From NCBI GenBank assembly GCA_035761045.1, contig DASTRU010000225.1, forward strand, positions 1 to 22,019: a DNA stretch of 22,019 bases, read 5' to 3'. A model generated the notes under the pieces. It was not told the DNA's origin. It saw only the letters and a program-made list of their open reading frames with translations, and did no database searches. The position numbers and the translations under genes were made by a program. The stretch is from DASTRU01 sp035761045 (GTDB lineage Bacteria; Pseudomonadota; Gammaproteobacteria; Burkholderiales; Burkholderiaceae_E). Shown piece after piece: positions 15,360 through 22,019 of the stretch; position 1 is the stretch's first letter; each line of letters begins with the position of its first letter.

Positions 15360-16247
15360 ATGATTATTGACGCTCATCTCAATACCTCCGGCGTTGAACG
15401 CGCTTCCGATTTGCTGCGTGTGTTCGATGAAGCCAACGTCGACGCCGGCGTGCTGCTCGCACCCTTTTTATGCAACGGGTACACCTTGCACGACCCGCAA
15501 AAGGTGCGCGAAGCCAACGATTTCCTAAGTAAATTGGTGCGTGGTCACGAGGACCGACTCGTTGGTCTTGCCATCGTCAATCCTTTGCACGACGACGCGC
15601 CCGACGAAGTACGGCGCGCGATCGACACCAAAGGCTTGGTCGGGTTAAAGATGGTGCCAACGGGGTGGCTTCCGGAAGACGACTGCGCGCGGCGTGTGTT
15701 CGAAGTCGCGTCCGAGCTTGAACTGCCGGTGCTTTTTCACTCGGGCATTTTCATCGACGGCCGATCGGGGCGTTATTGCCGACCCGCCAATTACGAAGTC
15801 GTGCGTGATTACCCGGGCATGCGCGTGGTCCTCGCGCATTTAGGTTGGCCGTGGACCGATGAATCGATCGCGGTTGGCTTGATCGACCGTATCAACGGCG
15901 TGCCGCACGACGAGAGCCAAATCCGTTTCGATTTCTCGTGGGGCGCACCGCCCGCCTACCGCTTATCGATGTTGCGTAACGCGATCGACTTACTGTCCCC
16001 CGCGATGCTGCAATTCGGTAGCGACCGCGTGCTGCCGGTTGAAGCGGCTTCGATTCGCGAAGCGATTGATGAAGTGAACGACTTACTCGACCAACTCAAC
16101 GTCGACGCCGCGGGTCGCGAACGCATCTTCGCTGGAACTGCGGCGAACTGGCTTAAGTGGCCAAAACAAGCACACGACCATCTCAACCAACCCTTCATAC
16201 CTTATGAGCTCAACGCGCCGTCTGCACGTGTTGCAAGTAGTCGGTAA
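15360..16247 (+). CDS. Amidohydrolase-2-type TIM-barrel protein with an altered metal site
   Basis: A 295-residue protein of the amidohydrolase-related (PF04909) type. Motifs include D4 and H6 (IDAHLN), GLKMVP with Lys97, FHSG with His127, LAHLG with His160 and FGSDR with Asp222. In typical members the first motif is HxH; here it is HLN, so the second metal histidine is Asn8. This could leave a single-metal or weakened site. The substrate is unknown, but position between two glycosyltransferase genes suggests a sugar- or glycan-linked hydrolysis or decarboxylation. It follows the previous gene by 9 bases. Its 3' end overlaps the next gene by 44 bases in another frame. The ribosome binding site before ATG 15360 is weak, and no better in-frame start exists. 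Confidence 0.82.
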   Translation: MIIDAHLNTSGVERASDLLRVFDEANVDAGVLLAPFLCNGYTLHDPQKVREANDFLSKLVRGHEDRLVGLAIVNPLHDDAPDEVRRAIDTKGLVGLKMVPTGWLPEDDCARRVFEVASELELPVLFHSGIFIDGRSGRYCRPANYEVVRDYPGMRVVLAHLGWPWTDESIAVGLIDRINGVPHDESQIRFDFSWGAPPAYRLSMLRNAIDLLSPAMLQFGSDRVLPVEAASIREAIDEVNDLLDQLNVDAAGRERIFAGTAANWLKWPKQAHDHLNQPFIPYELNAPSARVASSR

Positions 16248-17391
16248 CGCCATCGTTGGCGGGATGGAAACGTATGTGCAGCGATTGGTGGAACGTTTAC
16301 CGAGCGAACGTTTTAGAGTGACGTGTTTATCGCCGAGCGATGGGCCGCTGGCCAACGCGTTACGCGCGGCGGGCTGCGCGGTTCACATAACCCCGGTGCC
16401 AGAAGAACCGATTTGGCGATCGATTCAATACGGCACCTTGCTCGCGCGGCATGAAGGGGTTGATGTCGTGCATGCGCACTTGGCGAACGCGCATTTACTC
16501 GCGGGTCTTATTGGCAAGCTCGCGAACGTGCCCGTACTCGCGACCATTCATGGCCGCGACTTATGGGTGCCCGATATTGAAATCCATCGCATGGTGGATT
16601 CGCACTTATGCGTGGTGTCGCGGGTAACGTATTACCAGGCATTGGGCGCGGGCGTGCGGGCCGACCGTCTTCATTGCGTGACCAACGGCGTGGATCCCAC
16701 CGTTTTCAAACCACGACCGTCATCGAATGCATTGCGCAACGAATTAGGGTTTGCATTGGACGCACCCGTGGTGGGTTTTATTGGCCGCTTGTCCGAGGAA
16801 AAAGGACCCGATGTATTCGTGCGCGTGGCGTCGCTTGCCTTGAATGCCAATCCCGATTTGCGCTTTGTACTAATTGGCGAAGGCCCGATGCGCAAGAAGC
16901 TCGAAGACGATATCGCGCGCCTTAATCTTCAAGAGCGTGTCGTTCTTGCCGGCGCGCGCGCGGGTATGCACGAGATCATTCCCGAGCTTGATGTCGTACT
17001 CGCTACGTCGTGGACCGAAGGACAGCCCTTGGCGGTCATGGAAGCCATGGCCTGCGCGCGACCCATAATCGTCACCGAAATTGGCGGCGTTCCTGAATTA
17101 GTCGCGCACGGCACCGGCATGATGTACACGCCTGGCGACGCGGAAGGCATGGCGGGCGCGTTGGTGCGACTCGTGGCTAATCCCGCGCGACAAGCGGCCA
17201 TGGGTCGCGCGGCGCGAGCACGCATCGAATCTGAGTTCGATTTGAACGAGCGCGTCGCGGAAATCGCCGACTTGTTCACCACCCTATGCGCCGATGGCGC
17301 GCGCATTGAAAAACGCGTGAGCGCGCTACCCTCGGTCAAGGTCGCCGCCGCCAAGTCCATATCGGGAGAATCGGCGCGCGACGCACGGTAG
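16204..17391 (+). CDS. GT4-family glycosyltransferase
   Basis: A 395-residue GT-B enzyme. The N-terminal lobe has LHVLQVVGNAIVGGMETYVQ, the glycine-rich acceptor loop of GT4 enzymes, and VVHAHLANAHLLAGL. The donor lobe has FIGRLSEEKGPD, FVLIGEGPMRKKLE, VVLAGARAGMHEIIP and the E-x7-E motif in TEGQPLAVMEAMACARPI. It likely adds a sugar to the glycan started by the transferase two genes upstream. The start at ATG 16204 lies inside the 3' end of the amidohydrolase gene (44-base overlap). The ribosome binding site is poor, so translational coupling is likely. The C-terminal 40 residues past the domain are basic and low-complexity. Confidence 0.9.
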   Translation: MSSTRRLHVLQVVGNAIVGGMETYVQRLVERLPSERFRVTCLSPSDGPLANALRAAGCAVHITPVPEEPIWRSIQYGTLLARHEGVDVVHAHLANAHLLAGLIGKLANVPVLATIHGRDLWVPDIEIHRMVDSHLCVVSRVTYYQALGAGVRADRLHCVTNGVDPTVFKPRPSSNALRNELGFALDAPVVGFIGRLSEEKGPDVFVRVASLALNANPDLRFVLIGEGPMRKKLEDDIARLNLQERVVLAGARAGMHEIIPELDVVLATSWTEGQPLAVMEAMACARPIIVTEIGGVPELVAHGTGMMYTPGDAEGMAGALVRLVANPARQAAMGRAARARIESEFDLNERVAEIADLFTTLCADGARIEKRVSALPSVKVAAAKSISGESARDAR

Positions 17392-17401
17392 CGTCATCGT
17401 C

Positions 17402-17896
17402 ATGGCCATTAATCCGCATGAACTATTCGCGCTCTCGATGCCATGGGCCGAGATCGTCTTGCGCGGCAGCGCGATGTATTGGTTTTTATTTTTATTGTTT
17501 CGCTTGGTGTTGCGTCGGGATGTCGGCTCCATCGGCATCGCCGACGTACTTCTTATCGTGCTGCTCGCCGATGCTTCGCAAAATGCAATGGCGGGCGAAT
17601 ATAAATCGATCACCGACGGCATGGTGCTCGTCACTACACTGGTGGCGTGGAATCAAATCTTGAATTACGCGACGTATATGTCGCCAAAACTCGCGCGCTT
17701 ATTCGAGCCGCCGCCACTTAGGTTGATTCACCACGGCAAGGTGTTGCACCGAAATTTGCGGCGAGAGTTTTTAACGCTGGAGGAATTGCGCAGTCATCTT
17801 CGGCAAAAAGGCATCGAGGATTTCGCCGAGGTGAAGCATGCGTTCATGGAAAGCGACGGCAACATTAGCGTGATTCGTCAAAAGAACGCCGAGTAA
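17402..17896 (+). CDS. YetF-like (DUF421) inner-membrane protein
   Basis: A 164-residue protein. Hydrophobic helices lie near residues 20-38, 46-62 and 72-92. They are followed by the short cytoplasmic YetF domain with LIHHGKVLHRNLRREFLTLEEL, LRQKGIEDFAEVKHAFMESDG and NISVI, which mark DUF421. It is the short proteobacterial form; B. subtilis YetF is longer. Function is not established for the family. It is the last gene of the plus-strand operon, 10 bases after the GT4 gene, and a bidirectional terminator begins 3 bases after its stop. No ribosome binding site is evident before ATG 17402, so expression may depend on coupling with the gene upstream. Confidence 0.88.
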   Translation: MAINPHELFALSMPWAEIVLRGSAMYWFLFLLFRLVLRRDVGSIGIADVLLIVLLADASQNAMAGEYKSITDGMVLVTTLVAWNQILNYATYMSPKLARLFEPPPLRLIHHGKVLHRNLRREFLTLEELRSHLRQKGIEDFAEVKHAFMESDGNISVIRQKNAE

Positions 17897-17899
17897 TGC

Positions 17900-17937
17900 A
17901 AAGCGCGGCGTTGGCATCGCCTCCGTCGCCGCGCTTT
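17900..17937. terminator. Bidirectional intrinsic terminator
   Basis: AAAGCGCGGCG (17900-17910) and CGCCGCGCTTT (17927-17937) form a perfect 11-base stem around a 16-base loop that can itself pair at GGC-ATC-GCC. It lies between the convergent YetF-like gene (plus) and the small protein gene at 17960 (minus), with short T or A runs at both stem ends. It can serve both operons. Confidence 0.82.
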
Positions 17938-17959
17938 ACTCAATGTCTAAGTCGAACGA

Positions 17960-18229
17960 CTAAATCGTGGCCGCCGAAGAAGAACCCAACCCCTTATCAG
18001 CGGACGTTGGATAAGGGCTTTTCGCAATGCTGCCCGACAAGTCATCTCCCAAAGTGCCCTCGCTCGCCGAAACGCTGCCACGGTAACGCGACGACGCGCC
18101 GTCGCTTGACGACAGGCCAAGCGATACACCGGGCGACGATTGCGATCCACGCGCTCTCATCATCGAGCTTGCCTTGTAAGCGGCGTATCCAGCGGCGGCG
18201 ACCATTCCCCATTTCAACAAGTTGTTCAT
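17960..18229 (-). CDS. Small protein with one N-terminal membrane helix
   Basis: An 89-residue protein. Residues 4-20 (LLKWGMVAAAGYAAYKA) form a likely single membrane helix or uncleaved signal. The rest is Ser/Gly-rich and probably disordered. I recognise no family. AGGAGC lies 7 bases before ATG 18229, which supports translation. It is the last gene of the topoisomerase-side minus-strand unit, 58 bases after the proline-rich ORF, and ends at the shared terminator. Confidence 0.68.
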   Translation of the reverse strand: MNNLLKWGMVAAAGYAAYKASSMMRARGSQSSPGVSLGLSSSDGASSRYRGSVSASEGTLGDDLSGSIAKSPYPTSADKGLGSSSAATI

Positions 18230-18287
18230 CGTTTGCTCCTTAGACTTTTATTTCGTGGAATCGAGATTGGAGACGCGCGTCGTCGCG

Positions 18288-18524
18288 CTAGGAGGACCAA
18301 CGCTCGCGCCGCACCGTGCGCGCGGCGATACGCCCCCGGGATTGGACCGGATGGGGCCGCCGACGCATACCGCCGAGCCGTTCCGGTTCGGGATCGGGAT
18401 GCTCAGGGGCCGGACGATCCGGCTTCGGATCGCCGACCAAAGGCATCGGCGGGTCCTCCATTGGCGGCACCGGCGGTGTTTTGACCGGTACGCTTTCTGG
18501 TGGGGGCAATTGAGCTTGCATCAT
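18288..18524 (-). CDS. Small proline-rich protein (hypothetical)
   Basis: A 78-residue ORF. The first half is very proline-rich (LPPPESVPVKTPPVPPMEDP) and the second half is basic with many Arg. GAGGA lies about 8 bases before the paired ATG codons. The abrupt change of composition around residue 50 could mean a frameshift near the 3' end, or just a short variable protein. Proline-rich small proteins of this kind occur next to stress genes in proteobacteria, but no function is known. It lies 40 bases after the topoisomerase stop and 58 before the next gene, same strand. Confidence 0.5.
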   Translation of the reverse strand: MMQAQLPPPESVPVKTPPVPPMEDPPMPLVGDPKPDRPAPEHPDPEPERLGGMRRRPHPVQSRGRIAARTVRRERWSS

Positions 18525-18564
18525 TACATCGTCCTCGTGGCGCTAACGGCGCGCGTCTTACCCT

Positions 18565-19659
18565 TCATGCAGCAATGCTTGTGCCGCGCGATGGGGCAAG
18601 GGTGCGTCTAACAACACGTTGCGTGCGTTTAAGAAACGCGAGGAAATCGGCCTCTTCGTGATCGAGTGCCGCGATCCGTCGTCGTACCGCGCTGCCCGAG
18701 CCTGGCAAGGTTTGCGATAGATGCGCCTCGAACACTGCTGGGTGCACATAACTTTTACGACATACCGCGGGCGTATTGCCTAATTCGGCGGCGACCAAGC
18801 GAACGACATCGACGATATGTTTTTTAAGCGCGGTCACGCTTTCCTCGCGCCGATCGCGCAAGGCCGCGAACGCGCGGACGCTGCCGGCCCAGGTACGAAA
18901 GTCCTTCGCGGTGAAATCGCCTCCGGTGATCTCGCGCAAATAATCGTTGACGTCCGTGGAGGTCACCGTGCGCGGTTCGCCTTGCTCGTCGACATAGCGA
19001 AACAACTCTTGCCCAGGCAATTCCAAGCAACGACGGATCACGCGGTTAAGCACTGGGTCGCCGACCGAGGCGCGATGATGCACGCCGCTTTTGCCGCGAA
19101 ACTCCAGCACGATTTCCCGGCCACGCTCGCGCACATGCCGAGTTCGCAACGTCGTGAGTCCGTACGAGCGATTTTCCCGTGCGTATTCTTCGTTGCCGAT
19201 GCGAATACGCGTGAGGTCGAGCAACCGAACGACCGCCGCGATCACGCGATCGCGAGGTAATCCCGGTTTGGCGATGTCGCGCTTGATGCGCATGCGAATA
19301 CGCGGCAACGCATGGCCGAACTCCAGCATCTGCCCATACTTGTCCGCGTCACGTATTTCGCGCCAACGTTCGTGATAGCGGTATTGCTTGCGGCCTCGCG
19401 CGTCGCGACCGGTGGCTTGCAAATGGCCATTAGGATCGGGGCAAATCCATACGTCCACATAAGCCGGAGGAATCGCGAGCTTGCGAATGCGTTCGAGCGT
19501 GGCGGCATCACGCACGCGTTTGCCTTGCGCATCGACGTAATACGGTTTGTCACGCGCCCATTTGCGAGCGATGCCAGGCATCGCGTCGCTTACGTAATGC
19601 AATCCGGCATAGGCCGCTAGGGCGCGTTCGGGTGGAATCGTCGTCGTTGAGCTCGGCAC
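18565..19659 (-). CDS. DNA topoisomerase IB (poxvirus-type)
   Basis: A 364-residue bacterial type IB topoisomerase. The N-terminal domain has GLHYVSDAMPGI and the WICPDPNGHLQATGRDARGR segment, followed by KQYRYHERWREIRD. The catalytic domain has LTRIRIGNEEYARENRSYGL with an active-site Arg near 151-153, a Lys in FRGKSG near 190, KDFRTW with Arg255, and the nucleophile Tyr304 in RKSYVHP. It relaxes both positive and negative supercoils by a 3'-phosphotyrosyl intermediate without ATP. The start is GTG 19659, chosen because it gives the family N terminus. No ribosome binding site is visible, and the T tract of the terminator at 19667-19695 ends only 7 bases upstream, so its expression may be tied to that RNA. 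Confidence 0.9.
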   Translation of the reverse strand: MPSSTTTIPPERALAAYAGLHYVSDAMPGIARKWARDKPYYVDAQGKRVRDAATLERIRKLAIPPAYVDVWICPDPNGHLQATGRDARGRKQYRYHERWREIRDADKYGQMLEFGHALPRIRMRIKRDIAKPGLPRDRVIAAVVRLLDLTRIRIGNEEYARENRSYGLTTLRTRHVRERGREIVLEFRGKSGVHHRASVGDPVLNRVIRRCLELPGQELFRYVDEQGEPRTVTSTDVNDYLREITGGDFTAKDFRTWAGSVRAFAALRDRREESVTALKKHIVDVVRLVAAELGNTPAVCRKSYVHPAVFEAHLSQTLPGSGSAVRRRIAALDHEEADFLAFLKRTQRVVRRTLAPSRGTSIAA

Positions 19660-19666
19660 GATGGAT

Positions 19667-19695
19667 AAAAAAAAAGCCGCGGTGACCGCCGCGGC
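19667..19695 (-). terminator. Intrinsic terminator of the predicted small RNA
   Basis: GCCGCGG (19676-19682) and CCGCGGC (19689-19695) form a 7-base all-GC stem with a 6-base loop. On the minus strand it is followed by nine Ts. It lies 122 bases after the activator gene stop and 7 bases before the topoisomerase GTG. It is a textbook terminator for the RNA that starts near 19759. Confidence 0.88.
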
Positions 19696-19759
19696 ATGAA
19701 GCGACGTCTAGCGTCGCACGCAGTCGCGCCCCTCATCATCACGCGACTACGAATCCTTA
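19667..19759 (-). ncRNA. Predicted sigma-54-dependent small RNA (about 90 nt)
   Basis: A sigma-54 promoter match ends at 19770, giving a start near 19759. Three hairpins follow: (1) 19720-19750 with a 9-base stem (GTAGTCGCG/CGCGACTGC, one G-U pair) and a 13-base loop; (2) 19701-19717, stem GCGACG/CGTCGC; (3) the terminator stem 19676-19695 with its T tract. The short frame inside it, starting with ATG ATG, has no ribosome binding site and does not end before the terminator. It lies directly downstream of an NtrC-family gene, like crcZ after cbrB, but is far shorter and lacks the A-rich Crc/Hfq repeats. There is only one GGA, so it is not an RsmZ-like sponge. Targets are unknown. Confidence 0.6.
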
Positions 19760-19769
19760 AGCTTTAATC

Positions 19770-19785
19770 AGCACACGACGTGCCA
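19770..19785 (-). promoter_or_regulatory. Sigma-54 promoter candidate for the small RNA
   Basis: On the minus strand the site reads TGGCAC-GTCGT-GTGCT, one mismatch from TGGCAC-N5-TTGCW, with exact spacing. It lies 32 bases after the stop of the sigma-54 activator gene. Its -24 half is inside the inverted repeat CGACGTG-C-CACGTCG (19776-19790). The predicted start is near 19759. Confidence 0.65.
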
Positions 19786-19816
19786 CGTCGCGGGAAGGAA
19801 AGCACCCTCGCGTTCG

Positions 19817-21265
<1,449 letters not shown>

Positions 21266-21344
21266 GGAATCATTTCTTGGAAGTTGTGAGGGCGCTCATC
21301 GACTCGTCGTGGTTCGCGCGCTTTGTTTAGACGCGCGAAACCGT

Positions 21345-21355
21345 ACGACTTAGTC
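21345..21355. repeat. Shared 11-base motif ACGACTTAGTC, copy 3
   Basis: Identical to the word at 5077-5087 and, in reverse, 6415-6425. Here it lies about 80-90 bases upstream of the sigma-54 activator ATG. If it is a binding site for that activator it would imply self-regulation, but nothing else supports that reading yet. Confidence 0.4.
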
Positions 21356-21370
21356 GCACCGTGCAGACCA

Positions 21371-21397
21371 TGCGTGTCTCGCCCATCACGACACGCA
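21371..21397. promoter_or_regulatory. Perfect inverted repeat TGCGTGTC-N11-GACACGCA
   Basis: Eight-base arms separated by 11 bases give about two helical turns between half-site centres, as expected for a dimeric regulator. It lies 106-132 bases upstream of the activator ATG. It could also fold as a leader hairpin if transcription starts further upstream. Confidence 0.4.
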
Positions 21398-21712
21398 CCA
21401 TCCCCCCCTCGCCACCCTTGCAGGTAACTTGATCGGCGTGAAACCGATGCGTCGATCTCGCCTAACGTTGAAGACTCCCGAGGAGCGCGGGCGGACCGAT
21501 CGAATAAGTAATGTGAAGTGGTGCTAGCGCTAACGCCCGCGGATCGACAACATCCGGGCGAAACGTTGCACCGCATGAATTGTCGCAGATCGCGACGCCT
21601 GCAAGTGGGTAGATGGAGGCTTAAATGGGGTTAGCCAAGGCGAGAATTGAAATAAAAATGCAGCGGCGCGATAACGCCCCCCCGGAAATTAGGAATTGAC
21701 ACTAGGCTCGCG

Positions 21713-22019
21713 CTAGAACGCGTTGGAGCGCCGCTGGGCACGAATGGTTTGAATCACGGTTTGAGATGTGCGCCATAAGCCCCACAGTTCCACCGCCCAA
21801 CTGACCCAACTACGCGAGGCGCGCCGCTTTTTAAGCATCACCGCGGCGCTTAATACGGCCATGCCAAGCGGCAACCATTCAGTGGCTTGATGAAACCGCT
21901 GTCGCAGACGATTGGCCGACTCGATGGACGTGCCAAGCGCCTGCGTGGCGGCGAGTAAGTTCACGCGCTCGCGCGCGAGGCTGTTGATAAGCTCCGCGCG
22001 ACGCGCATCAAGCCGATCG
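21713..22019 (-). CDS. YqjK-like protein, 5' end cut by window
   Basis: The minus frame is open from the window edge to stop 21713 and gives 101 residues. The visible N terminus (DRLDARRAELINSLARERVN) is a charged helix of the type that opens YqjK-like proteins. A hydrophobic segment WLPLGMAVLSAAVML lies near the middle, followed by a basic KKRRASR loop and the WAVELWGLWRTSQTV segment. Typical YqjK length is about 100, so the true start should be just outside the window. GTG 21964 is a possible internal start but would remove the N-terminal helix. In many proteobacteria yqjK follows yqjD and yqjE, so those genes may lie beyond this edge. The protein is probably inner-membrane associated and of unknown function. 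Confidence 0.68.
   Translation of the reverse strand, partial: DRLDARRAELINSLARERVNLLAATQALGTSIESANRLRQRFHQATEWLPLGMAVLSAAVMLKKRRASRSWVSWAVELWGLWRTSQTVIQTIRAQRRSNAF

Larger units (their letters stand above)
21266..21712. other. 447-base intergenic region upstream of the activator gene
   Basis: I see no convincing coding sequence here. It holds an imperfect hairpin at 21313-21339 (TTCGCGCG/CGCGCGAA, 11-base loop), a copy of the shared GACTTAGTC motif at 21345-21355, and a perfect 8-base inverted repeat at 21371-21397. Two C7 tracts are at 21402-21408 and 21677-21683. No clear sigma-54 match precedes the activator gene. A weak hairpin followed by ATTTTTATTT on the minus strand (about 21650-21685) may end the yqjK-like gene. 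Confidence 0.6.

Noticed and set aside
19667..19759. The small RNA as a CsrA/RsmA-binding sponge
   Set aside because: Only one GGA occurs (in the 5' tail); RsmZ-like RNAs carry several GGA-bearing loops.
21402..21683. Two C7 tracts as phase-variable repeats
   Set aside because: They are non-coding, far apart, and not placed between promoter elements I can identify.
21695..21720. TTGACA followed by a possible -10 element on the plus strand
   Set aside because: It would read into the 3' end of the yqjK-like gene in antisense, and the -10 is poor. No plus-strand gene lies downstream.

Overview
The window looks like a chromosomal segment of a GC-rich Gram-negative proteobacterium, probably beta- or gamma-. 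The support is a GT9 heptosyltransferase-type protein with a GmhB-like phosphatase, a BON-domain lipoprotein, a bacterial type IB topoisomerase, a YetF/DUF421 protein, a YqjK-like protein, an NtrC-family activator, and strong AGGAG-type ribosome binding sites. I cannot fix genus or family. There are no rRNA or tRNA genes, insertion sequences or CRISPR arrays.

Layout. (1) 1-4972, minus: a five-gene glycan operon (GT4 glycosyltransferase, SDR oxidoreductase, GmhB-type phosphatase, GT9 glycosyltransferase, NodU-type carbamoyltransferase cut by the window edge). (2) 5158-5982, plus: an MscS channel. (3) 6053-7847, minus: a four-gene stress-type operon (PRC-barrel protein, hydrophilic protein, GlcG/HbpS-like protein, BON lipoprotein) ending in a clear intrinsic terminator. 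(4) 7990-11601, minus: a soluble hybrid histidine kinase with six PAS domains; 11725-12315, minus: a glycine-zipper protein. (5) 12445-13440, plus: a GalE-like protein without the catalytic tyrosine. (6) 13550-17896, plus: a second glycan operon (hemerythrin-domain protein, glycosyltransferase, amidohydrolase-like protein, GT4 glycosyltransferase, YetF-like protein). (7) 17960-19659, minus: topoisomerase IB and two small proteins. (8) 19817-21265, minus: an orphan NtrC-family sigma-54 activator, then a long intergenic region and the 3' part of a yqjK-like gene.

The most interesting layer is regulatory. Four well-placed sigma-54 (RpoN) promoter matches of the form YGGCAC-N5-NTGCY lie in front of the first glycan operon, the PRC-barrel operon, the hemerythrin/glycan operon, and a non-coding stretch just downstream of the sigma-54 activator gene. 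That stretch folds into three consecutive hairpins, the last a classical terminator, which predicts a sigma-54-dependent RNA of about 90 nt. The layout resembles cbrB-crcZ of Pseudomonas. The terminator also abuts the topoisomerase IB start codon, so the RNA could instead be an attenuating leader. My working model is that the activator at 19817-21265 controls a local RpoN regulon joining surface-glycan synthesis, stress proteins and a small RNA. This is inference from sequence.
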